From Poa pratensis (lineage: Eukaryota > Streptophyta > Magnoliopsida > Poales > Poaceae), in contig CAMZMU010000059.1 in the NCBI GenBank assembly GCA_947311845.1, positions 38,987,226-39,051,225 on the forward strand: a stretch of 64,000 nucleotides of DNA. The letters are read 5' to 3'. Made by a program: the position numbers and the translations under genes. The notes beneath the pieces are model-generated. The model searched no databases, was not told where the DNA came from, and worked only from the letters and a program-made list of their open reading frames with translations. This document shows positions 34,465-47,700 of this stretch, one piece after another (within the stretch, counting starts at the first letter, position 1; each line of letters opens with the position of its first letter).

Positions 34465-35450
34465 TTTTTTTCCGAAATGAGAACGATACCCCAGCCTCTG
34501 CATCGATTGATACACACAATGTTTTATAAATAGTTTCATAGTAATAAAGTCTTACAACCAGCGAACACATAATGTTGCCACATAAATCAACCAGAAGAAA
34601 ATAGTAAGCGTAAAGAATCTAGACATCTTTAAGTCTACTAGCATGCCCAGCTCGTCGGATAAAATCCTGAGCGACCATCAGCAGCCGTGTGCACCCAAAG
34701 AGCATGATATCCCTCATGTCGCCACCCAGCCCGTCGGATAAAATCCTGAGCGACCATCAGCAGCTGTGTGCACCCAAAAAGCATGATATCCCTCTGGTCT
34801 GGCGGTAGAAGGTTCACCATGTCGTAATTGAATTGCTAGCCATATAGAACACCTGCAAGAAATTGGTAGTTCCACCCTTGTTAAAAACTATATTATTTCT
34901 ACAGTTCCAAATAGCCCAACATAAAGCTGAAATCCCAATACGGATTCTAGCCATTGTCTTTTTATCCCACTCCGTTCAACCAGTTACCAACATATTAGTA
35001 ATATTAGTTGGCGGAGGTATATCAAAAGAGAACTGAACTATACGCTAGATCATTTTAGCAAAAGGACATTGTAAAAAAAGATGTTCAACAGACTCCTCTG
35101 AATCACAAAAACAACAATTTTTACCCTGTCCAATTCCTTTTCGCTAAATTATCCTTTGCAAGTACCACCTTCCTACGAAGAAACCACATAAAAATCTTAA
35201 TTTTTAGAGGTATCCTTCCAAAGATATTTTCGAAAAAAACGTTGTGTCCATTCATCATATCGACATACATAGATTGACCGAACAAAATCCCAGAGTCAGT
35301 TAACTTCCATACAAAGCTATATGGCTTATCTGATAATTGAACATTCATTATACGTTGACATAAGTGAACCCAAACATCCCACTCTTGGAACTCTAATGTA
35401 CTCCCCTTGAATTCATTCAAATGAGAGTGAATGTAATACATGCTCACAAG
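34465..35450 (-). pseudogene. 3' fragment of a LINE (zinc-binding RVT tail and 3' UTR)
   Basis: The minus frame at 35121-35447 contains PLKIKIFMWFLRRKVVLAKDNLAKRNW, the conserved tail of the zf-RVT domain that follows plant LINE reverse transcriptases; the second LINE at 60502 has PLKIKVFSWYLRRGVILTKDNLVKRNW. Stops and frame breaks follow, and a 7-T run at 34465-34471 (A-tail on the minus strand) marks the 3' end. The reverse transcriptase core is missing. Confidence 0.8.
34646..34803 (-). repeat. 79-bp tandem duplication within the LINE fragment
   Basis: CCCAGC(T/C)CGTCGGATAAAATCC starts at 34646 and again at 34725. The two units differ at only a few bases, so the duplication is younger than the LINE insertion. 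Confidence 0.9.
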
Positions 35451-36029
35451 GCTATTTATAGCCTATAGGTCATTGCCGGATGATCAAGACTACACTTGTA
35501 GTGGTAGGTGGAAACTGTGATGCAATGTGATATTGCCTATAAATAATAAGGTGATTTTTTAGGTAATTTCTGTAAGGCGATGCAAGCTACAAACTGAAGT
35601 CGTATGGGTTGTAAAAAAACACTGAAGTGATATGGACCAAAACAAACGCAGGAGGAGCATACTGGCCCAGATTCAGCAAGGCAGCCCATCTCCGAAGATT
35701 CCCAATTAATTTTGGTCTGACATCATCTTCGCTCTCCAGCGCGAGGGCGGAAACCCTCCTCAACATTTCAGTTTTCCCTCCCAAATTTCCCCCAAAATTC
35801 CCAAATCCACACTTTCACCAAATCTCCCCCACCACCAACTCACTCCTGGACATTTCAAAAAAAAAAAAACTCAGTCCTGGCTCTTCGCCCTCGCCTCCGG
35901 ATTCGCCCAGGGATAGCGCCGGCGGCGGAGTAGATCTCGTGCGGCTGGGTAGGGTGAAATCGCTGCTGCGGCGGCGCTCGCGCTCCCGTCTCCCGCGGCT
36001 GCATTTTGAAATCCCCGCGTCGGTCCTCC
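35451..36029 (+). promoter_or_regulatory. Promoter and 5' untranslated region of SMC4
   Basis: It is the spacer between the LINE fragment and the SMC4 start codon. No TATA box was found. The C/T-rich tract at 35757-35850 (repeated CTCCC/CCCAAATTTCCC) is typical of a leader. A GCGCGAGGGCGGAAA stretch at 35739-35753 is loosely like an E2F-binding site, as expected for a cell-cycle gene, but does not match the consensus exactly. Confidence 0.4.
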
Positions 36030-38750
36030 ATGGAGACCTCGACGCCGCAGTCGCCTTCGCCGGCTAGGTCGCCGGGCAGGCCGGCGAAGCCGCGGCTGTT
36101 CATACAGGAGATGGTTCTCCGCAACTTCAAGTCCTACGCCGGGGAGCAGCGCATCGGCCCCTTCCACAAGGTCTCTTTCTCTCTCTCCCACACAAGGCGC
36201 AGCCCTAGCTAGTTTCTACTCTGCGTGCTCGTCTTCTCGACACACGGCAAGGGAGTTAGGGGTGTCGCGCACGGGGTTTCCCCTCTTCGGCTCTTAGAAT
36301 TTCCGCTCGTTTTGGCAGCTGATTTGAGCCCCTAGGAGCCTAATTATGGATGCTAGAGTTACCATTTTCACTTGATCTGTAAATCCTTAAACCCTAGAGA
36401 TTCCAATTGGATAGCAGCTTACTTAGGTTTTGACGTCTCAAGAGGAGTTTGGTATGGTTTCGTTCGAGGTTTGCATGTCTGGTCTCCCCATGCGGCCATG
36501 CCTACGAAATTTTGAATTATTTGCACCATTCGTTATCCCTTCAGCTTCTGGGTTCTGTTCTGGCTCATTTGGTTTCGACCACGGAAAATATGAACTGGCA
36601 TACTCGTCGCCAACTACTTGCGCTTGGCGGTTCACCCTGGAGTCGAACTAACACACTCGTCAGTATAGTTTTTGTTCAATGGTTTCTAGCTGCACAATCG
36701 ATACCGTGAGGCATAAACACCTGTTTTGGTTGTGATATATTGAACTCATACACATGACAGAACTACAGCATTTATGCATTTCTATTAAATTTCACTTTAT
36801 AGAAGCACCGTATTGAATTCTAAAGATGCTCAACTAAATCATGTGGAAGCTAAACACCAAACTGTGCCTCTTTGTCAATCTTTCAGCTGGATCTGTTGAT
36901 CCTTGTCCTATAAATGCGAGCACATGTTTTCTTCTTAAGTACGAGTATATGACTAACATACAGGTGGTTCTGAAACCATATGATTTGCTTTGTATGCTTT
37001 TTCATGTTGAGCAAACTTGCTTTGTATAGTTTAATTCATTGTTTGTTGCCATCGTGAATATTCTCGTGCAGAAGCTGTAATTTGATAAGACAAGAAGGAT
37101 CCAAGTGCATTTGACTGAAATAATAACACGAACATCATTTAATCCCAAAAATACACAAATATTCTCAGGATGCAGAACACTTGTATCATAAGGCATACAG
37201 CCAGAACAGTAGTCAATTATAATCTGATGAGCAGATGTACCATCAAAGAGTAAACTAGAGTTTTAGCCTCCTAGCTTTTCGGGACACAGAACTTGCATGC
37301 TACATATATGATTCATGCACAATAGAATTCTCCTTATTGCATTTTTTTTGTCTAACGGTGCTTGTTAAGCGACAATTCTTTGAGACAAAACAAATTGTAA
37401 TAAAGTTTTTCTTGGTTGCAGAGCTTCTCAGCTGTTGTTGGGCCAAATGGCAGTGGGAAGAGCAACGTCATTGATGCAATGCTCTTTGTGTTTGGGAAGC
37501 GCGCAAAGCAGGTGGACATTAATGCTCCGCATCATAAATGTTTTTAGTTCATTGGAATATTTGTTTGTTTAATATCGAAGCATGTACGTATTACATGTCC
37601 ATGTATCATCTCATTAATTTGGCCTATCCAATGGTTAAAGGCCAGCAGTGTCATGCCAGTCTAAGTTACCCAGTGATTTCAAAGGTTGAGTGTAACAACC
37701 TACCGTTCATGTGTGATACTTGTACAACAGACAAAGTAATCACATAATTGTTTGCCTCAAGGTATTGTATAATCTAGCATATTGATGATACTAACTTTGG
37801 TGGCTAAGTCGGATATGTTTATGGACATGGTGTGAGTGTGACCCTTCTTTATGAAGTATTGTCCTCCTATTTTCCATTGGCCATTTCCTGCAAAGGTTTC
37901 CTTTGAATGTTTTGATTAATGATGTAAAGTTCTTAATGTCAAGCTCATGAAAGATGACCTTTTTGCATTCACTAGATGTTATCTTAACTTAGAACAATAA
38001 TCTGGTTGTTTTGCTGCATATATTGTTTCTGATTAGTTCATTCCTAACCGCAGATGCGCCTAAACAAGGTCTCAGAGCTCATACACAACTCTTCTAACCA
38101 CCAGAACCTAGACAGTGCTGGGGTTTCTGTCCATTTTCAAGAAATCATCGATATGGTATTGCCTCAGCCATGTACCTAAAGTTTCTTAACGTTTCGGCAG
38201 TGCCATAATTCTTTGTTGCTTTTTGTCTGGCCACATGCAGGATGATGGAAACTACAAGGTTGTTGAGGGCAGCGACTTTAGCATAACAAGAGTTGCGTTC
38301 CGTGACAACACTTCTAAGTATTACATAAATGACCGTGGAAGCAATTTTACTGAAGTAACTAAACTGTTGAAAGGCAAAGGAGTGGACCTTGATAATAACC
38401 GCTTTCTGATCCTGCAGGTTCTGTGCACTTCTTCATTGAATTATACTGATATTTTGAGATATCTCGTAGATTTGATTACCTTATTAATAGAATTTCCACC
38501 TGTTGCATATTTCTTGATATAAACATGGAATAGGTAGGCACTAGGCAGCCATAGGTGCTTTTCCAACCGTATTTAGCCAGTATTACATATGCATAACTTC
38601 TGAGGTTGAAACTGTACAGGGTGAGGTTGAGCAAATCTCCCTGATGAAACCAAAATCTCAAGGTCCGCATGATGAGGGTTTTCTAGAATATCTAGAAGAC
38701 ATCATTGGGACGAACCAATATGTTGAGAAAATCGAAGAAGCTAACAAACA
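36030..38750 (+). other. SMC4: SMC4 exons 1-5: N-terminal ATPase half
   Basis: Exons 36030-36170, 37422-37511, 38054-38155, 38241-38417 and 38620-38750. All introns are GT-AG and phases join without a break. Exon 2 encodes the Walker A loop. Exon 3 encodes [13 protein letters not shown] and exon 4 the [16 protein letters not shown] strand, both strongly conserved and diagnostic of SMC4 rather than SMC1, 2 or 3. Intron 1 is the longest of this block (1251 bp) with nothing recognised inside. Confidence 0.93.
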
Positions 38751-41700
38751 GTGAGTTTCTTAATAAAAACTTCAATGCCTGTTGTCATGATGAGTGCTTT
38801 CTGTCCATTTGGTGCTATGTAATCATTTTCCTGTTCTGATGCTTTTAGATTGGAAGTGCTCAATGAAAAAAGAACCGCATCAGTTCAGATGCTGAAATTG
38901 GCTGAGAAGGAAAGGGATACTTTAGAGGTGCTGATCGGATGTCATAAATTGATTCTTATTTTTGTTGATTAACACTATTGATGGAGTTATCTTCCTGTAG
39001 AGTGCAAAAAATGAAGCTGAAACATACATGCTCAAGGAACTCTTGCTTTTGAAATGGCAAGAAAAGGCAACCACAATGGCTTCTGATGATGCTACCTCAC
39101 ATGTTACCCAGCTCCAAGATAACGTTACAGACCTTGAGAAGAACCTTGCCTCCGAAAGGTGATTTACTGCACGGTTGTATTTACAGTCATGAGTTTAGAA
39201 CTAATTGCTTTCTGTATAATCCAGGGACAAAATTAAACAGAATACTAAAGATCTGAAGGAAATGGAGTCTGCTTACAACAAACATGTCAAAAGGCAAGAG
39301 GTACGGCTCAAATTACATTTTCTAAAGCTTATGCTGCCGTGATTTCAAAGTTGAACTATGCCTACATATGTATTGACTGTTTTGCTAGTTTTACTCTAAT
39401 TTTACCATATGAAATGCACCACTGTTATATTTCTTTATTTATATATGCAGGACCTTGAAAATAACATGAAAGCTTGCAAGGATCAGTTTAAAGAGTTTGA
39501 GAGGAAAGATGTAAAGCATAGGGAAGATTTAAAGCATCTTAAGCAGAAGATCAAGAAGCTGGAGGAGAAATCTGAAAAGGTATGTTAACATGATTTCAGG
39601 CGTAATTCAATCAATTAAGTCTTAAGTTTCATGTTGTTCCAGGATGCTGCAAAAATTGAAGGATCAACAAAAGAGATTGAAGAATCATCCAATCTCATTC
39701 CACAGCTTGAGGAAGAGATACCAAAATTGCAAGAACGATTTAACCAAGAAGAGAAAGTGCTGGAGCGAATTAAAGAAAGCTCTCGAGGTGAGAATTTTTC
39801 CTTCAACATTTGCCCTTTTCTCCCTTGTCATCAAACTGTTCTGTTTGATAGCCATGCTTTTGTAAGTACAGAAGAGACTGAGAGACTACGTGCTGAACTT
39901 GCCCAAGTAAGGACGAGCTTGAACCGTGGGAGAAACAAATTATTGAGCATAAAGGAAGGCTGGATGTTGCTTCTGCGGAGAAAGAATTAATGAAACAGAA
40001 GGTTCCACCCTTGCCTTTCACTTGTTTATACATTGCACAATAATGATACCGTTGTCGATTTTCTTCAATATGCTTTCCCCATAACGAGTCAATTGACTGC
40101 CAGTCTTGGGCATGTGTTTCATCGAAAGCACAAGAAATGCTCACCATTAAGCCACAGTTTGCCATCAGATCTTGGACCTGCCTTGTGGGGCACAAGAAGT
40201 ATTCACTATTAAGAATGACATTGCAGGAGTCAGACTCTAGGCAAAAATTGTTATTATTTTTTGGCAAACCAATGGTAAGATATAATGTTCTGACTTTTGT
40301 TCATTTACATGAACTTATTGCATGGTTTCAGCATGATGGAGCTCGGGCAGAATTAACTGATGCCCAAAACCAGATGGAAATCATCAAGGAAAAAATCAAA
40401 ACAAAGGATACATATATTACGGAGCTCGAAGGAAAAATAGAGAAACACCAGAGTGAAGCATCTGAAGCTCGTAAAGTTGAACTGGTAAATCACTTCCATA
40501 CAATTTGAGTCATTTCTTCTCCCTGGGAGCATTAAGTTCTTTCAACTTTTATGAGGTTCCTGAACTTCCTGGATCCTAACTTCGGATTTGTAATAGGAAT
40601 GCCTAAAAGAAGAGGAGACACTTATTCCCCTTGAACAAGCAGCTAGACAGAAAGTTGTGGAGATTAAATCCACAAGGGATTCTGAGAGGAATGATGGAAC
40701 CGTTCTGAAGGCAATTTTACAAGCTAAGGATTCAAAGGAAATAGATGGTATTTATGGCAGGCTAGGTGATCTTGGTGCAATTGATGGTAAGATCTAATCC
40801 ATAGTCACAAAAGAATGACTTTCAAATGCATGAAGCTAAACTATTCCGACCTTTTTACACACCTGTGGCTGCTGATGAGTTTTGCGTCTTTATCTGGTGG
40901 TTGGAACATATTTTTCGCTCAGGAAACAAACTCTCATTGTACTTGGGCTTGAACCAGGTCACAGGGTTTAATGGGGATGCTGCCCCCACAATTTCCCACT
41001 AGAACCAACGATATCTGATAGAACAGAATGCGATGAGCACATTTGACATCAGACTTATTTCTATTGCACTTGCACCTTTTTTTTATGTATTATAATAGTG
41101 TACTTTTATTGAAATATAAAAGCTAGTGTTAGGTACCGTCCAATGAAGATTGTATCATTTTTACCGGAGGTGAAATTTGCTTTTGTAAATTCTGTAATTT
41201 TATTGTACTGAAATTGTGCATAAGTTCTAGAGGAGATAGTTGGGCTGGACCAAACCCCTCCCACCCCATCTTTAGAATGGAATGATTTTTATAGACAAAT
41301 GTGTTGTATATTGTTGTGAATCCAAAGTACACTGAACGGGTTTTTGGATAGTCTTGAAATTCCATGTGTATAAATTCTTATAAGTTCAAATTATGCTACA
41401 GAAGCTTATGCCATCAGTAATTATACCAAGTATTTGAGTTTAAAAAATTAATATTTACGTCGGGTTAAGGCTTTATCAAGGATACATCATTGATAAAAAT
41501 TCAATCGATAGTTTTCTTGATGTTGCTTTATTAGCTTGTTAGGTTAAGGCTTCTCCAGTCAGTGTCTCTCTTGATACCAGTACAGAAATCCGCTACAGAT
41601 GTACCAATTTTACAGATTAGTATTACACTTCCTTTTTGCGGTTTCTCCAGCATTGTGTGTATTGGTGCTGGACATTACAGTCTCATCGAGTTACTGAGTT

Positions 41701-44700
41701 GCTCAACTCGTGATCACTCAAAAACTATGAAGCTTTTATGGTTATAATCTCAGAGATGGGGGGGGGGGGGGGGGGGGGTGGGGTGGGGGGGAGAGATTCT
41801 GTACTACACAGTATGTTTGTGCAAACATTTACTTAGCTAAATATGCCTTAATTTCTTAGCTATTTTGCCTTGCAGCAAAATATGATGTCGCCATATCAAC
41901 AGCGTGCGGTGGGCTTGATTATATTGTTGTTGAAACAACAAATTCAGCCCAAGCTTGTGTTGAACTATTGCGCAGAAGAAATCTTGGGATTGCTACTTTT
42001 ATGATACTGGTATGCTCTAGTTTATTTTCCTTTGCTTTCTTGTTTACTTGTGTAAATTTTTTCCCTGTTGGTTTTATTGCTTTATGCTTGACTTTGGTAT
42101 TTAACCGTTACAGGAAAAGCAATCACATCATCTTCGTAAGCTGAAAGAGAAAGTAAAAACACCTGAAGGAGTTCCACGACTTTTGATCTGGTAAAGGTTA
42201 AAGATGAGAAGCTGAAATTAGCTTTCTACGCTACCTTGTTCAATACTGTTGTTGCAAACGATCTTGATCAGGTAAATCCTCAAGTTACCTTTTTTTTGTC
42301 TTAGCTGCTTGCAGTTATTATGTGCCTTACTCATTTGGTTCTCAAATAGTTTCTAAATTGGTTTCCTCTAGCATTTTCATGTAACTGTCATAAATTCTAA
42401 AAATTACTTTGTTTAGGGGGCATATCATGTCCTGGTACCAAACAATACCGCTCCTTCTGTTTATATTTAAAGCACTAACATGAATCATCTATTTGTTTTC
42501 AGGCTACTCGAATTGCATACACTGCAGATAGTGAATTCCGCCGGGTAGTTACCCTTGATGGTGCACTTTTTGAGAAGTCTGGGACCATGAGCGGTGGTGG
42601 TGGCAAACCACGAGGTGGCAAGATGGGCACATCCATTCGAGAAAGTGTCTCAGAAGAGACTATTATAAATGCTGAAAATGATCTCAACAAACTTGTTGAG
42701 CAACTCAAGAGGTTGCGCGAAAGTATTAATGATGCTAAAAAACGCTACCGGTCCCTGGAAGAAGCTAAGTCTCGTCTTGAGATGGAATTAGCAAAAGCTA
42801 AAAAGGAGGTACCTAAACTACAAAATTTCTTCTTCTTGTCCTTAAGTTGGAGTGTGTTATATTGAGACCACCTTACCTTTTATTTCTTCTGTAAAAGGTG
42901 GAGAGTATGAATGCCCAATATATTTACAATGAAAAGCGACTAGATTCATTGAAAGCTGCATCACACCCCAAAGATGATGAGGTCGGTAGAATGAAAGAGC
43001 TGGATGGCATCATATCTACTGAACAAGTTGAACTAAAGAAACTTGCAAAGTGTTCCAGCAAGCTCAAAGATCAGGCAAGTGCCTATACAAACCTTGAAGT
43101 CTCACATTTCAACCAAAAGCTAGGCCAATGTGCTTTTGTTAGCAGTAAATACAATTTTACAGAAATATGTGAACACTATTTAACATTCAGACCTCTAACA
43201 ATTTGTTGTAGCATTTTAGTTGCCAAATACAGCACCTACTTCATAACCTTAACTTCATCATTCCTTAAATGTACAACAGGCTTCAGAACTTCAGCAGAAA
43301 ATTGAAAATGCAGGGGGGCAGGTGCTCAAGGATCAGAAGGCAAAAGTTGCGAATATCCAATCCGTGAGTACATCCTTGTCTGTTCATTTCCATGTGTGTG
43401 TGTGTGTGTGTGTGTGTGTTCTTACCCTGATGTTTATGAATTTGTACTTTAAATATCAGGAACTTGACAAAACAAGCTCAGACATCAACCGCCACAAAGT
43501 AAAGATAACTACGTGCGAAAAGTTGATGAAAAAGTTAGCCAAGGGCGTTGAGGAGGCCAAAAAAGAAATAGAGAATCTGGTTGCTCAAAAGGAGAACTTC
43601 ATGTCTGTTTTCAAAGAGATTGAGAAGAAGGCTTTTCTCGTTCAAGAAGATTATAAGAAAAACCAAGAGGTAATTTAGTTAGGTTGCTCTATGGTCTGGA
43701 CCCTGAATGGCTTGTTGCGTGTTTGGAAGGTTAATGTTAGTCCGTTGTACTTGTAGATGATTGACAGCCATAAAGAGGAGCTTGACAAAACAAAGGAAGA
43801 GTACAATAAAACAAAGAAAGTGGTGGATGAACTAAGAGCAACCGAGGTTTAATCTCGATTCTACTAATATCTTAATATAACTTACCAAGATGTTTGTTTT
43901 GGTGACCTGAATTTTCCTGGAAGCAAAATAACATGAACTGTTTGTGTAAAAACAGGTTGATGCAGAGTACAAACTGCAAGATACAAAAAAGCTTGCCAAG
44001 GAGTGGGAAATGAAGGTGAAGGCATTTAAGAAACGGCTCGTCGACATTCAGGCGAATCTTGCTAAACACATAGATCAGTATGTGCAAGTGTTATTTTTCA
44101 GTTATTTTATGAATCATCTATGTTTTCTATGCTTTCTAAATGGTACGTGTTTTCCTCACAGAATACAAAAGGATGCTATTGATCCTGAGAAACTTAAAGA
44201 AACACTAGGTGATGAGCATCTCAATGAAATGTGTAACCTGAAAAGAGCAATGGAGATGGTGGCATTGTTAGAAGCGCAAATTAAAGACTCGAGTCCAAAT
44301 CTGGATTCAATAGCAGAGTATGGATTACTGCCATAAACCTATTGACAAAACCTTTTTCCGTCAACGTCTTCATCACTTATCTTGGTTGAACCAGGTATCG
44401 CACAAAGGCTCGTTTATATAGCGAACGCGTCGATGAGCTAAATGCTACCACACAGGAGCGCGATGATCTTAAAAAGCTATATGATGGGCTGAGGAAGAGG
44501 AGGTATAGCCTTGCTTTCAGTTTTAATATTTGTGTCGGTCGATTTACCTCCTTACATGCAATATATATTATTGCAGGTTAGATGAGTTCATGGCAGGGTT
44601 CAACATAATTTCTCTGAAACTGAAAGAGATGTACCAGGTATGACTATCAGATTATGTATAGCGTGCATGTAATATGACACTCCTTCCACAAATTAAGTCC

Positions 44701-47700
44701 AACAACTTAGTCACTGTTGGAGCAAAATCACTCAGCTCCCTCTTCCAATATGGTTGTGCTTCACACACACACCTCACTTTCTTACGGTCACGCCAGGAAC
44801 ATATGAAGCTCTATATATCTTCTCAATATATCACACAAGCTTAGTTTTCTTACAAAGGGGTACATCCCTATATAGGCTATAGGCTATATAGGCGGTTACT
44901 GTTCACTGAACAGTAGGTCGGTACAATACTCTAGAAGCTACTACAGAACTGTAGACTTTTACTTCTACTAGGACTCCTACATACTCTAGATACTTCCTGA
45001 CTAAGCTAGAGACTTTATGCATAGAATATGACAAGATTACTTCTAACAATCTCCCCCTAATCTTGTCATATCAACTAAGATCCTCTAATCCAGATCTCGC
45101 ACCGCCTCATGTCTAGCAACGGCATCGCACCGTGCTTGTCAGCCTCACACTGACTCCATATAAGATGGCATCACACCACCGATTCGGTTTCACATCGACC
45201 TTCCATATGACAGTGGCATCACACCATAGTCGTCGGCCTCACACCGGCGTCCTCTATGACGATGGTATCACACCACCGCCTGTGCACAGTATCACACCGT
45301 TGGACGTGCACTATGAACACCCCTCTCACAGGAGGGCTGGCTCATCGTCGTCAGAAAGAGCCTTAGCAAAGAATGCTTTGTTGTTCTTCTCGGAACACTC
45401 ATAAGCATAATGTCCAAAATTAGGACAGTTGTAGCACTTCACCTCAGACTTAGCCCAAGCCCGGCCACAGCCACGGCCTCGTCCTCCACCACGCCCTCGT
45501 CCTCGCGAGGAGCTCTCAGCCTCGTGTCTTGCCTTCCACTCTGCACGGGTCAGCAGCAAGTGCTCCTCATCAACATCACCACTTCCTCGTAGGCGCTCCT
45601 CGTGTGCCTTCAGTCGCCCAATGACCTCTTCCATCGTCATGGTCTTGAGATCGCCAAATTGTTCAATGGCCGAGGCAATCTGGAGAAACTTGTTAGGGAC
45701 AGCACGAAGGAACTTCTTGACGGCGTACACCTCCTCAAAGTCCTCACCAAGTGCTCGGATCTGGTTTAGGATGGTTGTCAACCGGGAGGCAAAATTATCA
45801 ACAGATTCTGACTCCTTCATGCGCAGCCCCTCGAACTCCGTCTTGAGAGTTTGTACCTTGGCATCCTTCACACGCTCAGCACCCATGTGCATAATCTTCA
45901 GGGCCTCCTAGGTCTCCTTGGCTGTCTTCTTTCCGTACACCAGGAAGAGCATGTCCTCTGGTATCCCTTGGTAAATGGCAGCCAACGCCATTTGATCCTT
46001 AGTCTCCTCGGGGGGCACATTCAGATCTTTTGCCTCAACAGCGTCCCAAAGCCTTTGGGCACGCATTAACACCTTCATCTTGATGGACCATGCCAAGTAG
46101 TTGCTCTTTGTGAGCATAGGATATCGAATGGAAACAATCTCTCCATCCTTCTCCATATCTCACTTGAGCTAACACAACACACAACACGGCTCTGATACCA
46201 ATTGATGGAGGTAAATCACTTAGCTCTCTTCTAATAAGGTTGTGCTTCACACACACACCTCACTTTCTTACGGTCACGCCAGGAACATATGAAGCTCTAT
46301 ATATCTTCTCAATATATCACACACACTTAGTTTTCTTACAAAGGGGTACATCCCTAATAGGCTATATAGGGCGGTTATTGTTCACTGAACAGTAGGTCGG
46401 TACAATACTCTAGAAGCTACTACAGAACTGTAGACTTTTACTTCTACTAGGACTCCTACATACTCTAGATACTTCCTGACTAAGCTAGAGACTTTATGCA
46501 TAGAATATGACAAGATTACTTCTAACAGTCACCACCTAACAAACCAGGCACGGAATGTAGAGTTAATGCAATTAGACTGTACTTGCCCATATTAACTTTA
46601 ATGAATTGACCACTCAACCTTTTCATAGCTTTCATGGGCTTATAGGGGGTGGGGTAAAAATGTAATAACTGTATAGGAAAGAGAGCCCTGGTGATGTCAG
46701 CTCATTGTTGCAACAATGTGTGTTTGTTTCGTTGTCTTGTTCTGTTGTGCAAGTTCACTTGTTGTGAACTTTTGTTAGCTACAAAACATTATTATTTCAT
46801 AATATTGTTGAAGTAAAACAAGCGGAAAGTTGGTCAAAATGTTTACTGGCGGCAATGAGTACAAGAAAGGAAGTTCCTTGCCGAAAAGGAGATATTTATT
46901 TTCGAAGGTGTTGTGGAATGATTTCACAATATTATCATTTTGTTTTAGATGATTACTCTTGGAGGCGATGCGGAGCTGGAACTTGTTGATTCGTTGGACC
47001 CATTTTCAGAAGGTGTTGTTTTCAGCGTAAGACCTCCAAGAAAAGCTGGAAGAACATTGCCAATCTATCTGGCGGCGAGAAGGTATTTCTTTATCCGTAC
47101 TTATAGAAATTTCAGAAAGCTAATTTCTTAATGTTATTCATGCATAGAGATGGTACCTAGAAAGTCAATATAATTTGCAATGTTACTTTTCTTTAATAAT
47201 AGTCGCATATAGTCCTAAGAGCATAAAATCTGTGTCCACTTTGTGTTAGTTTTCTAATGCATAACAATGGGCTTTACCATGGTTTACAAAGCGTCCGCTT
47301 TGGGACGCTTAAGCGACGCCTAAGCGTCAAGGCGCCCCCTCAACGCTTTGGAAAAACGCCCGCTTTAGGCGCTTAAGCGTCCAAAGCGCCCGCTTAGGCG
47401 TCGCTTAAGCGCCAAAGCGCCCCCCCATCGCTTTGGGGACGCTTCACGCTTTGTAAACCATGGGCTTTACCATTCATTGCTTATGAATAAATCGAGGACA
47501 TCATAAGAATCAGAACAGTCGTATTATATTATTGTCTATTGCTCATTTAATAATTAAGACACTTTCTTTGTCTCACATTTCAGATGAAAGCCATATATGT
47601 TTAAGAAAAGCTGCATGCTTCATTAGGAGGCTAGAAATAGAAAGGAAGTGAATATTTAACATTAATCTTGATTCCAGGCACTTGAGAGTTAGCCTGAGAT

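Larger units (their letters stand above)
44715..46527 (-). mobile_element. Gag-only Copia-type LTR element (TR-GAG class), 1813 bp, in SMC4 intron 24
   Basis: LTRs 44715-45048 and 46203-46527 share the TGTTAGAAGTAATCTTGTCA start (minus strand) and most of their length. The target duplication is GTCAC. On the minus strand the primer site TGGTATCAGAGCC (about 46186-46198) follows the 5' LTR. A purine tract TTAGGGGGAGAT (45049-45060) precedes the 3' LTR. Between them is only a gag gene and about 270 bases of spacer. Protease, integrase and reverse transcriptase are absent. The element lies antisense to SMC4 within an intron, so it does not interrupt coding sequence. Confidence 0.95.

Noticed and set aside
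35739..35753. E2F site in the SMC4 promoter
   Set aside because: GGCGGAAA is near but not equal to the TTTSSCGC consensus. Noted only as a weak hint.
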